DNA from: Mediterraneibacter glycyrrhizinilyticus
GTDB lineage: Bacteria; Bacillota; Clostridia; Lachnospirales; Lachnospiraceae
DNA length: 64,000 nt
NCBI RefSeq assembly: GCF_015560805.1
Contig: NZ_JADMSO010000001.1
Location: forward strand, 372,001-436,000
Direction: 5' to 3'
Below the pieces are notes generated by a model. That model worked only from the letters and a program-made list of their open reading frames with translations. It had not been told where the DNA came from and made no database searches. Shown piece by piece: positions 1-8,170 of the stretch; position 1 is the first letter of the stretch, and every line of letters begins with the position of its first letter. A program made the position numbers and the translations under genes.

Positions 1-562
1 CCATGCAGGACAGATACCGATTTATTATAATCATGCAAATGGTTCTGCATGGCATCAAAGCGGCAGCATCGGTTTTGCAAATTACGTTGATCTTCCGCAC
101 AGACCAAGGTACTTTTTCGGGCATGGACTTTCTTATACCACGTTTGAGTATAGTGAGTTGAAATTGAATAAAACGGAAGTTGAACCGGAAGAAACGATTT
201 GTATAGAAGCAATGATCAAAAACACCGGAAAAGTAGTGGGAGATGAAGTTGTTCAACTATATTTGGTTGATCGGTATGCAAGTATGACACGACCTGTAAA
301 AGAATTAGCCGGATTTAAAAGAATAACATTACAGCCGGGAGAGGCGAAAAAAGTAATCTTTGAGGTAGAGGCAAGCCAGATGGCATTTTTAGATTTGGAG
401 ATGAAGTGGAAAGTTGAAAAGGGAATGATCGGCGTGGAAGTAGGAAGTTCTTCGGAAGATATTAGATTGAACGGAGAGTTTGAAATTAAGAACAGCCGTT
501 GGATTTCAGGAAAAGACAGAGGATTTTATGCGAAAGTAAAAATGGAGAGTGAGACCTTATGA
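1..562 (+). CDS. GH3 beta-glucosidase-like protein, C-terminal part (5' truncated by window edge)
   Basis: The open frame runs from base 2 with no start codon, so the gene begins upstream of the window. The visible part has the end of a glycoside hydrolase family 3 C-terminal domain (GQIPIYY, then RYFFGHGLSYTTF) followed by the fibronectin type III-like domain usual at GH3 C-termini (VVQLYLVDRYAS, RPVKELAGFKRI). The family removes terminal sugars, usually beta-linked glucose or xylose, from glycosides. The catalytic N-terminal barrel is outside the window, so specificity cannot be judged. Its stop codon overlaps the start of the next GH3 gene by 4 bases (ATGA), so the two are translationally coupled. 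Family call is firm; substrate is unknown. Confidence 0.85.
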   Translation, partial: HAGQIPIYYNHANGSAWHQSGSIGFANYVDLPHRPRYFFGHGLSYTTFEYSELKLNKTEVEPEETICIEAMIKNTGKVVGDEVVQLYLVDRYASMTRPVKELAGFKRITLQPGEAKKVIFEVEASQMAFLDLEMKWKVEKGMIGVEVGSSSEDIRLNGEFEIKNSRWISGKDRGFYAKVKMESETL

Positions 563-2967
563 ATAAACAGGCAGTTGCAAAAAAAATTGCAGAAGAATCG
601 ATGGTATTGTTGAAAAATGAAGAAAATGTACTTCCGTTGGATCTGAATACAACAACTGCAGTTTTTGGAAGGGCACAAATAGATATGATTTATTCGGGAA
701 ACGGTTCCGGAGCTGCTTATGTAGAAGGAAAGAAAAATATATTGGAAGCATTGGAAGAGGCGGGAATCAATACAGTTAAAAGTTTGAAGTCCTTCTATTT
801 AAAAAGTATTGAAGAAGATAGGAAAGAACCAAAAGACACGATTGACTGGTCGAAGCTGGAGAAGATGTCGAATTGCGGATGGATGTATGAGATTTTCGGG
901 AAGTATCATGCGCCGGAAAAAGAATTTTCGGTACCGGAAAAATTACTTCAAGATGCCGGCAGACAGACAAAAACAGCAATGATCGTATTAGGACGAAATG
1001 CCGGAGGGGAAGAGTGTGACAGACATTTACAAGAAGATTATTATTTGACGGAGTCGGAACAGCAATTAATCGATCAAGTATGCGAAAATTTTTCTACGGT
1101 TATTTTAATTTTAAATATAAATGGACTTATAGACCTCTCATGGACAGAAAAAAAGCAGATAAAGGGAATACTGTTTATCGGTATTCCTGGAGAAGAGGGG
1201 GCAGGAGCGTTAGCGGATCTTATAGTGGGAAAGGCAAATCCATCCGGAAAACTGCCCTTTACGATTGCAAAGACATATCATGATTATCCGGCATGGAAGG
1301 ATTTTAGTTGGAATAAAGATGATCCGGGACAGTTGCTTACCTATGAAAGTTATGGACTGGATGCGGCTGAAAACGGAAGTGTGAAATATGAAAAAAGTCC
1401 GGTGACGGTTTATCGTGAAAATATATATCTTGGCTATCGATATTTTGATTCTTTTCAGGTAGAACCATTGTTTCCGTTTGGATATGGTTTATCCTATACA
1501 GAGTTTTCGGTTCGGTTGGAAAATATTTACACGTCAAATGAAAATATATCTTTAGAAGTTGCAGTAAAAAATACCGGAACCAGAATGGGGAAGGAGGTCG
1601 TACAAGTTTACGTATCAAAATGTAAATGCGAAAGCGAGCAAGTATATCAGGAATTGAAAGGATTTGAAAAGACAGAAATTATTCAGCCGGAAGAAGAAAC
1701 GAGGATATATATAAAAATTCCTTGGGAGGAAATGGCTACTTATGTAGAAGAAAAAGCATCTTATATAATAGAAAAGGGAACTTACTTTTTAAGAGTCGGA
1801 ACTTCTTCTAAAAAAACAGAACCAATGGTTGAAATTGAATTAAAAGAAGATATTCTGACAGAAAAATGTTCAAATAAGTTAATGCCGCAACCATGTAATC
1901 AGGGGAAAGTACCATTTATTGTGGCAAAACAGAAAGAGCAGACATGTACATGTAAATATAAGATAAACTTAGAAAAGGTTGTCGGAAAAAGCCGGGATAA
2001 GAAATCACATAAGAAAGATAAAATCGTAACAGAATTAACAATGGAACAGCTTATGGCGTTATGTGTCGGATATGGACCGGGAATTCCTTTTTCAGCATAT
2101 GCAGAACAACATGATCCTGAAACAATTACAGATTCCAAGGGAAATCCGGTAACAGTGAACAGTCATCCAACAGGTGTAAATGGATATGTATCGCCAGCAA
2201 TTCCGGAAAAGGGAATTTATTCTGTGTTTTATAAAGATGGTCCGGCAGGAATTGGTGAGATAAGCTGGCCGACAGAAATGTTGATTTCTTGTTCTTTTGA
2301 TCGAAAATTATGGTATTTGTTTGGCAATGCTGTCGGAGCGGAATGTGAAAAACAAAAAGTTGATGTCTGGTTAGCTCCTGCGGTAAATTTACAGCGAAAT
2401 CCGTTAGGGGGAAGAAATTTTGAATATTTTTCAGAAGATCCTTTTTTGACAGGAACATGTGCTTGTGAAATTTCGAAAGGGGTTCAGGAAAATCATCGTG
2501 TATTGGTGTGCCCGAAACATTTTGCTGTGAATGAACAGGAAACATATCGGAGGGGAAATACAATAAAGAATTATGATGCGGTGGACTCAATCATTACAGA
2601 GCGTGCTGCAAGAGAATTATATTTAAAACCGTTTAAAATGTTAGTGCAGGAAGCAGGTATTGTATGTCTGATGACAGCATTTAACAAAATTAATGGGATT
2701 TTTTCAGGAGGAAATAAGGATTTGTGTACTGATATTCTGCGGAAAGAGTGGGGATTTCAAGGTGTTGTGGTGACAGATTGGGGGGATATGGACATTGTTG
2801 TGGATGGAGCCGATGCAATTGCGGCAGGAAATGATATTATTATGCCGGGCGGTCCACCGGTCATTCAACAGATAAGGAAAGGATATGAAGAAAACAGAAT
2901 TACAAAAGAAATGTTAGAATGTGCGGTACAGAACTTAGTGTTTATGCTCAAAAAAATAAATAAGTAG
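559..2967 (+). CDS. GH3 glycosidase with permuted domain order
   Basis: An 802-residue glycoside hydrolase family 3 enzyme whose domains are in reversed order. Residues ~1-280 resemble the GH3 C-terminal sandwich (EESMVLLKNEENVLPL near the start, FPFGYGLSYTEF around 305-317). A fibronectin III-like domain follows to ~430. The TIM-barrel domain is last, with DGPAGI, GRNFEYFSEDP, KHFAVNEQE and the nucleophile motif VVVTDWGD, the predicted nucleophile being Asp740. This order is known for some rumen and gut clostridial beta-glucosidases. No signal peptide is seen, so it probably acts in the cytoplasm on imported glycosides. It overlaps the preceding GH3 gene by 4 bases and is followed by a strong terminator. 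Glucosidase versus xylosidase activity cannot be decided. Confidence 0.9.
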   Translation: MNKQAVAKKIAEESMVLLKNEENVLPLDLNTTTAVFGRAQIDMIYSGNGSGAAYVEGKKNILEALEEAGINTVKSLKSFYLKSIEEDRKEPKDTIDWSKLEKMSNCGWMYEIFGKYHAPEKEFSVPEKLLQDAGRQTKTAMIVLGRNAGGEECDRHLQEDYYLTESEQQLIDQVCENFSTVILILNINGLIDLSWTEKKQIKGILFIGIPGEEGAGALADLIVGKANPSGKLPFTIAKTYHDYPAWKDFSWNKDDPGQLLTYESYGLDAAENGSVKYEKSPVTVYRENIYLGYRYFDSFQVEPLFPFGYGLSYTEFSVRLENIYTSNENISLEVAVKNTGTRMGKEVVQVYVSKCKCESEQVYQELKGFEKTEIIQPEEETRIYIKIPWEEMATYVEEKASYIIEKGTYFLRVGTSSKKTEPMVEIELKEDILTEKCSNKLMPQPCNQGKVPFIVAKQKEQTCTCKYKINLEKVVGKSRDKKSHKKDKIVTELTMEQLMALCVGYGPGIPFSAYAEQHDPETITDSKGNPVTVNSHPTGVNGYVSPAIPEKGIYSVFYKDGPAGIGEISWPTEMLISCSFDRKLWYLFGNAVGAECEKQKVDVWLAPAVNLQRNPLGGRNFEYFSEDPFLTGTCACEISKGVQENHRVLVCPKHFAVNEQETYRRGNTIKNYDAVDSIITERAARELYLKPFKMLVQEAGIVCLMTAFNKINGIFSGGNKDLCTDILRKEWGFQGVVVTDWGDMDIVVDGADAIAAGNDIIMPGGPPVIQQIRKGYEENRITKEMLECAVQNLVFMLKKINK

Positions 2968-2987
2968 TAGAGGGAAATGCATAATGA

Positions 2988-3037
2988 GGGTATCTTCACG
3001 CTGTCTGGTGGATGGCGGGAAGATACCCTTGTTTTTT
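2988..3037 (+). terminator. Intrinsic terminator after the GH3 pair
   Basis: A perfect 10-bp stem, GGGTATCTTC (2988-2997) with GAAGATACCC (3019-3028), is followed by a T-rich run (TTGTTTTTT). It ends the GH3 operon and separates it from the GntR gene. Confidence 0.85.
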
Positions 3038-3050
3038 GTTTGAAATGAAG

Positions 3051-3080
3051 TTGTATTTGAACAGGGCGGTAGTATATAAT
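3051..3080 (+). promoter_or_regulatory. Probable sigma-A promoter for the GntR gene
   Basis: TTGTAT (3051-3056) and a perfect TATAAT (3075-3080) are separated by 18 bp, 40 bases before the regulator start. Confidence 0.6.
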
Positions 3081-3120
3081 GATTTCAAAATACTGCATCT
3101 ACTTGAAATGAGGAATCAAT

Positions 3121-3822
3121 ATGAGTGAACTAAAGAATTTAAAAGGAAAACTGTTGGTGGAACAGGTTGAGGAGGAGCTGTGGGAACTGATCCGGCGGAC
3201 ACCCTATCGTGCAGGGCAGAAACTTCCGAACGAATACCGGTTGTCCGAACAGTTCGGTGTGAGCAGAAGCACCATAAGAGAGGCAATCCGGAGCTTGAGT
3301 TCCAAAGGGATTTTGGAAGTGCGGAGAGGATCGGGAACATATGTGGTGGAGGCGATGCTCCCGGAAAATGATCCGCTTGGAATCAAAGATTTTGAAGATA
3401 AAGAAGTGATCGCTCTGGATTTGGTAGAGGTACGTCTGATGATAGAACCGGCTATGGCAGAGGCAGCGGCGCGAAACGCAACAGAAACGGAAATCGAAGA
3501 ATTGAAGCGACTCTGTGATCTTGTGGAAGAAAAGGGGCTTCACGGAGAGAATTATATTGAAGAAGATATTGCATTTCATTGTTATGTGGCGGAATGCTCC
3601 AGAAATAAGGTTGTAGAACAGTTGATTCCGATCATCGACACTGCGGTAATGATGTTTGTGAACATTACGCATAAAGGATTGCTGAACGAGACGATCCGCA
3701 CCCACAGGGAGGTGGTGGATGCGATTGCCGCTCGCGATCCGGTAGGCGCGAGAAATTCGATGCAGATGCATATGACGTATAACAGAAGTTTGATCTTAAA
3801 GCAGATCAAAGAAAGAAAATAA
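3121..3822 (+). CDS. GntR family regulator, FadR subfamily (FCD domain)
   Basis: A 233-residue DNA-binding regulator. Residues ~8-78 form the GntR winged helix (GQKLPNEYRLSEQFGVSRSTIREAIRSL, then GILEVRRGSGTYV). Residues ~95-225 look like the all-helical FCD ligand-binding domain, with the usual metal-ligand pattern of acidic and histidine residues (EEDIAFHCYVAECS, RTHREVVDAI). FCD regulators commonly respond to sugar acids or other organic acids. It has its own promoter and lies just upstream of a dehydratase, an esterase and a permease in the same direction, so it most likely controls that cluster. The effector is not known. Confidence 0.9.
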   Translation: MSELKNLKGKLLVEQVEEELWELIRRTPYRAGQKLPNEYRLSEQFGVSRSTIREAIRSLSSKGILEVRRGSGTYVVEAMLPENDPLGIKDFEDKEVIALDLVEVRLMIEPAMAEAAARNATETEIEELKRLCDLVEEKGLHGENYIEEDIAFHCYVAECSRNKVVEQLIPIIDTAVMMFVNITHKGLLNETIRTHREVVDAIAARDPVGARNSMQMHMTYNRSLILKQIKERK

Positions 3823-3856
3823 TATAAAACAAATAATAGAAAGCAAAGTGATTTGT

Positions 3857-3894
3857 AAAAAGGTGTTTGGCAAAAGTTGTCTGACATCTTTTTT
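3857..3894 (+). terminator. Possible intrinsic terminator after the GntR gene
   Basis: AAAGGTGT (3859-3866) pairs with ACATCTTT (3884-3891), one G-T pair, and runs into six T residues. The loop is long (17 nt), so the call is moderate. Confidence 0.5.
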
Positions 3895-4092
3895 CGCGTT
3901 TTTAAGAAAATATGTAAAATTAGTGAAAAATAGACAAGAAAAAGAAGCAAAATGCCGCGAAAAACAAGTTTTATATTGCAAAAAGTAGAACACAAGGTAT
4001 CCGTCTTGTCTGATAAGTTGGTATATGATATCGTTTGATACAAACAAAGGCGCTGTTTGTTTTAAGAGAAAGTAATGAGGAGATATGTTGAG

Positions 4093-5817
4093 ATGAAAGA
4101 ACTGCATAGTCAGGAAGTACGAAAACTGGCACCGGAAAATGATCCGTTAAAAATCGGCATGGGTTGGACTGTTGAAGATCTGGAAAAACCGCAGATTTTG
4201 GTGGAGAGTACATTTGGAGACAGTCATCCGGGAAGTGCACACCTGAATCTTTTTGTGGAAAGAGCCATAGAGGGAATTTCCAAAGAGGGAGGCAAGGGAG
4301 CAAGATATTTTGCAACGGATATTTGTGACGGAATCGCGCAGGGACATGACGGGATCAATTATTCTCTGGCTTCCAGAGATATGATTGCAAACATGATTGA
4401 AATTCACGGAAATGCGACCGGGTTTGATGCGGGAGTGTTCATTGCAAGCTGTGATAAATCCGTGCCGGCGATTTTGATGGGGATCGGGCGGTTGAATCTT
4501 CCGGCTGTGGTTGTTACCGGCGGCGTAATGGAAGCAGGACCGGATCTGTTGACGTTGGAACAGATCGGTATGTATTCTGCGATGTATCAGAGAGGGGAGA
4601 TTTCCGAGGATAAGTTCCTCTATTATAAACATCATGCCTGTCCGTCCTGCGGAGCATGTTCGTTTATGGGAACAGCATCAACCATGCAGATCATGGCGGA
4701 AGCCCTGGGACTTATGATCCCGGGAACGGCGCTGATGCCTGCGACTTGTGACGAATTGAAAACGGCAGCATATCAGGCCGGAGAATTGGCTGTGAAGCTG
4801 GCGAGATCCGGTCTGAGCGCAAGGGATATTGTGACGAAAGAATCCTTTGAAAATGCGATCATGGTGCATGCGGCCATTTCGGGTTCGACAAACTCCTTAC
4901 TGCATATTCCGGCGATCGCACATGAATTTGGAATTGAAATCGATGCGGATACATTTGACAGAATGCACAGGAATGCACATTATTTGCTGGATATCAGACC
5001 AGCGGGAAAATGGCCGGCACAATTTTTCTATTATGCGGGCGGCGTTCCGAGAATTATGGAAGAAATCAAATCCATGCTGCATTTGGATGCAAAGACGGTC
5101 AACGGAAAGACGGTCGGGGAGAATCTGGAAGCATTAAAGAAGCAAGGGTTCTATGAGAAATGTGAAGCTTATCTGAAGCCGTGGGGACTGAAAGCAACGG
5201 ATGTGATCCGCACATTTGAAGAACCGATCGGAACGAACGGAACGGTAGCGATTTTAAGGGGCAATCTGGCGCCGGACGGGGCAGTTGTGAAACATTCGGC
5301 GGTACCGAAAGAAATGTTCCGCGCAGTACTTCGGGCACGCCCGTTTGATTCCGAAGAGGAGGCGATCGATGCGGTTCTGACGCATAAGATCCGTCCCGGA
5401 GATGCGGTGATCATCCGGTATGAGGGACCGGTTGGTTCGGGAATGCCGGAGATGTTTTATACGACGGAAGCGATCGCTTCGGATGAAGAACTTGCCAAGA
5501 GTATCGCGCTGATCACGGACGGAAGATTTTCGGGAGCGTCCAAAGGACCTGCAATCGGACATGTTTCCCCGGAGGCGGCTGCGGGAGGACCGATCGCACT
5601 TTTGGAAACAGATGATTTGATCTTGTTAAATATTGAAGAACGAAAGTTGGAAATTGTCGGTGTGAAAGGGCGTGAACTTGCAGAGGAAGAAATAGAAAAA
5701 ATTCTTGAAGAGAGAAAGCGGGCATGGAGACCGAAAGAGGAAAAATATAAAAGCGGCGTATTGAAGATTTATTCGGAACATGCGGTATCTCCGATGAAAG
5801 GCGGATATATGAAGTAG
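4093..5817 (+). CDS. IlvD/Edd family dehydratase, probable sugar-acid dehydratase
   Basis: A ~574-residue member of the dihydroxy-acid / phosphogluconate dehydratase family, which removes water from hydroxy acids using an iron-sulfur cluster. Family motifs: GDSHPGSAHL, CDKSVPA, CPSCGACSFMGTASTM, SGSTNSLLHIPAIAHE, DGRFSGASKGPAIGHVSPEA. The cysteine of the usual PCNxHL motif is replaced (PGSAHL), while extra cysteines occur in TDICDG and CPSCGAC, so cluster binding may differ from biosynthetic IlvD. The neighbours (FCD-type GntR regulator, esterase, SLC13-like permease, no ilv genes) point to catabolism of a sugar acid rather than branched-chain amino acid synthesis. The start at 4093 is chosen because AGGAG lies 10 bases upstream; an in-frame ATG at 4075 is the alternative. 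Substrate unknown. Confidence 0.85.
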   Translation: MKELHSQEVRKLAPENDPLKIGMGWTVEDLEKPQILVESTFGDSHPGSAHLNLFVERAIEGISKEGGKGARYFATDICDGIAQGHDGINYSLASRDMIANMIEIHGNATGFDAGVFIASCDKSVPAILMGIGRLNLPAVVVTGGVMEAGPDLLTLEQIGMYSAMYQRGEISEDKFLYYKHHACPSCGACSFMGTASTMQIMAEALGLMIPGTALMPATCDELKTAAYQAGELAVKLARSGLSARDIVTKESFENAIMVHAAISGSTNSLLHIPAIAHEFGIEIDADTFDRMHRNAHYLLDIRPAGKWPAQFFYYAGGVPRIMEEIKSMLHLDAKTVNGKTVGENLEALKKQGFYEKCEAYLKPWGLKATDVIRTFEEPIGTNGTVAILRGNLAPDGAVVKHSAVPKEMFRAVLRARPFDSEEEAIDAVLTHKIRPGDAVIIRYEGPVGSGMPEMFYTTEAIASDEELAKSIALITDGRFSGASKGPAIGHVSPEAAAGGPIALLETDDLILLNIEERKLEIVGVKGRELAEEEIEKILEERKRAWRPKEEKYKSGVLKIYSEHAVSPMKGGYMK

Positions 5818-5884
5818 AAATACTGATAACAGTAGTAGCAGAAATACGAGAAGTCGGATAAAAAAGAAAAACGGGAGGGCAATT

Positions 5885-6706
5885 ATGGCATCAATTAGTT
5901 TAAAAATCTATTCAGCAGCGTTAAAAACGAGAACAAATGTGAATGTGATCATACCGACGCTTTTGCCGGCACAGGATGGGATGAATAAAAGAGAACATGA
6001 ATTTTCAAGATTCTATGAAACACATGGATGTTATCCGGTGTTGTATCTGCTTCACGGAACTTATGGTGATGAGGGGGACTGGCAGAGATTTTCCAGAATC
6101 GAAGATTATGCCCGTCACCACAATGTAGTTGTGGTTATGCCGTATGGTGAAAATGGAGCTTACCGGAATGCGAAATCAGGAAAAGATTATGAAGTATATA
6201 TTACGGAAGAACTTCCGAAAGTGATACAGTGGATGTTCCCTGTTTCTAAGAAACGGGAAGATACCTATATTGCCGGACTTTCCATGGGAGGTGGAGGCGC
6301 TGTGAGATTGGGGCTCTCCCATCCGGAAATATATGGATATACGATCGGGCTTTCCGCTGACTTCGGACTGATCACAGAGAACGTAAAGAATAATGAATTT
6401 ACGGTCTGGTCACATGCATTTGAAGGAGTAGATCTGGATGCAGACGAGACATTAAACAGTTATAAACTTGCAGAAAAAGCGATGACGGAGGAAAGAAACA
6501 GAACAAGGCTGTATCTTGCATGCGGTACAGAAGACTTTCTTTATCAGGAGAACTGCCGTTTTCATGAATATTTGGATGAAATCGGATATGAGCATGCGTT
6601 TTCGACGAGAGAGGGCAACCATAATTGGGATTTCTGGGACAGTGAGATAAAAAAAGTATTGGACTGGCTTCCGCTTACGCCGATTGAGCAGGAACTGGGC
6701 TTTTAA
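5885..6706 (+). CDS. Esterase of the PF00756 (esterase D-like) alpha/beta hydrolase group
   Basis: A 273-residue predicted serine esterase. The fold markers are PVLYLLHGTYGDEGDW (oxyanion region, residues 51-66), nucleophile elbow GLSMGG with Ser133, a likely acid at Asp217 (GTEDFLY) and catalytic His246 (GNHNWDFW). There is no signal peptide, so it is cytoplasmic. Relatives include S-formylglutathione hydrolases and acetyl-xylan or feruloyl esterases. It follows the dehydratase by 67 bases with a GGGAGGG ribosome site and precedes a permease, so it may deacylate or open a lactone of the imported substrate. That role is inferred only from position. Confidence 0.8.
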   Translation: MASISLKIYSAALKTRTNVNVIIPTLLPAQDGMNKREHEFSRFYETHGCYPVLYLLHGTYGDEGDWQRFSRIEDYARHHNVVVVMPYGENGAYRNAKSGKDYEVYITEELPKVIQWMFPVSKKREDTYIAGLSMGGGGAVRLGLSHPEIYGYTIGLSADFGLITENVKNNEFTVWSHAFEGVDLDADETLNSYKLAEKAMTEERNRTRLYLACGTEDFLYQENCRFHEYLDEIGYEHAFSTREGNHNWDFWDSEIKKVLDWLPLTPIEQELGF

Positions 6707-6739
6707 AAAGATGGAGAGGAAAAGAGGAGGATATCAGGA

Positions 6740-8014
6740 ATGGATGCTTATATTGTGATCGGGGTTATGATCTTGATGATCGTTGCCTTTGTAATGAATA
6801 AATGGCCTTTTGGACTTATCACAATGTCATGTTGTATCATTTTAGGAGTGACAGGCGTTTTGGATGCATCCGGCACATTTGCGGGATTCTGCAATCCGTT
6901 TGTCGTTATGCTGGCAGGTTCATTTGTTGTTACAAATGCGCTTGCAAAAACAAGTTTTATTTCAAATGTCCAGAAAAGGATCATACAGCTCCAAAATGGA
7001 AAATCCGGATTTCGCCTGATGGCAATCTTTGTGATCGCGATCATTGTGTTGTCAACATTCATGCCGGGACCGGCAATGCTTGCAATTATCATTGTAATGG
7101 CGAGAAACTTAAGTGATGCGGGAGAAGTGAATGCGGCGCGAATCATATTTCCGGCAGCGGCGCTGACTACGCTCTGGAATGGAAGAATCCCGTTTGGAAT
7201 CGGAGCCGGAAATTTTGCGATTCTGAATGGATTTCTGGAACCGTATGGAGATCAGTATGTAGTTGAGATGTTTGACCCGATGAAAGCGGGACTGATACCG
7301 GGAATTTTGCTCGCACTTTATACGATTTTCTGTTATAAATTGCTTCCGCATAAAAGTGTAGACCGCAGTGTGGAAAATGAAGCGGCGGCAGCAGGTATAG
7401 CGGAAGTGAAGATGTCAAAACGGGATGAAATGATTACATACATTACATTCTGTGTGATGCTTGCATTTATGGTATTGAATCAGTTTACAGGGAATCTGTT
7501 GTATATCGGACCGGCATTGTGTGCGGTGTTCCTTGTATTTATGAAGATTATTACAGTAGAAGACGTAAAACAAGGTATCACGGTAGACTTGATCTTTATG
7601 CTTGCGGGTATCTTTACATTGACGACTGCATTGTCAGAGACGGGAGCAGGACAACTGATCGGAGAGTCGATCTTGTCACTGTTCGGCGGTGCCTCGACTC
7701 AATTTGGATTGATTGCTCTGTTTGGCGGTATTACGATTGTGATCACCAACTTTATGAGTAACAATGCATCGATGTATTCCGTGATCCCGGTGGCGATCAC
7801 AACGGCTTTGGCAGCCGGATTGAATCCGATCCCGGTGATCCTTACTGTTGACGTAACTGCAAAATGCGCATGTCTGCTGCCTTGTTCTTCGGGAGAAGCG
7901 GCAATGTGTCACGGGGCAAGTGGATATACATTAAAAGAAACATGGAAGTTTACACTTCCGGCATGTGCAATTTTCTATGTCGGAACACTTGTTGGAACGT
8001 ATCTCTTCTTTTAA
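6740..8014 (+). CDS. SLC13/DASS-type anion permease
   Basis: A 424-residue membrane protein with about 10-12 hydrophobic segments and no signal peptide. The N-terminal pattern (short helix pair, then NPFVVMLAGSFVVTNAL) and the paired half-repeats with NFMSNNASMYSVIPVAI fit the SLC13/CitT family of sodium-coupled di- and tricarboxylate or sulfate carriers. It is the last gene of the GntR-dehydratase-esterase run and is followed by a clear terminator, so it probably imports the acid that the dehydratase acts on. Anion specificity cannot be read from the sequence. ArsB/NhaD-type carriers share the superfamily and remain possible. Confidence 0.75.
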   Translation: MDAYIVIGVMILMIVAFVMNKWPFGLITMSCCIILGVTGVLDASGTFAGFCNPFVVMLAGSFVVTNALAKTSFISNVQKRIIQLQNGKSGFRLMAIFVIAIIVLSTFMPGPAMLAIIIVMARNLSDAGEVNAARIIFPAAALTTLWNGRIPFGIGAGNFAILNGFLEPYGDQYVVEMFDPMKAGLIPGILLALYTIFCYKLLPHKSVDRSVENEAAAAGIAEVKMSKRDEMITYITFCVMLAFMVLNQFTGNLLYIGPALCAVFLVFMKIITVEDVKQGITVDLIFMLAGIFTLTTALSETGAGQLIGESILSLFGGASTQFGLIALFGGITIVITNFMSNNASMYSVIPVAITTALAAGLNPIPVILTVDVTAKCACLLPCSSGEAAMCHGASGYTLKETWKFTLPACAIFYVGTLVGTYLFF

Positions 8015-8050
8015 ATAAGAAGAAAACAATAAAATATAAGAGGGAAAAAA

Positions 8051-8077
8051 GGTGAGCGGTGAAGCGCTCACCTTTTT
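8051..8077 (+). terminator. Intrinsic terminator after the permease
   Basis: A perfect 8-bp stem, GGTGAGCG (8051-8058) with CGCTCACC (8065-8072), 6-nt loop, then TTTTT. Confidence 0.9.
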
Positions 8078-8093
8078 GATTTCAAAAGGAATG

Positions 8094-8121
8094 TTGCTTT
8101 TTATAGGAGATTATTTATAAT
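8094..8121 (+). promoter_or_regulatory. Probable sigma-A promoter for the surface protein gene
   Basis: TTGCTT (8094-8099) and TATAAT (8116-8121) with a 16-bp spacer, about 50 bases before the start codon. Confidence 0.6.
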
Positions 8122-8170
8122 AAAAGGAAGAGATTATTTACAGATCAAGAGAGAGAAAGGGAGATTTTAC

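Noticed and set aside
3976-4030. Promoter and GntR operator before the dehydratase
   Set aside because: Candidate hexamers had unsuitable spacing, and the TTGGTAT/GATATC half-sites are not symmetric enough.
4093-5817. Biosynthetic dihydroxy-acid dehydratase (ilvD) for valine/isoleucine
   Set aside because: No ilv genes nearby, altered cysteine motifs, and catabolic-type neighbours.
3121-8014. An apionate pathway encoded by the GntR-dehydratase cluster
   Set aside because: Known apionate routes use a lactonase, oxidoisomerase and decarboxylase; none is here, and the dehydratase does not fit.
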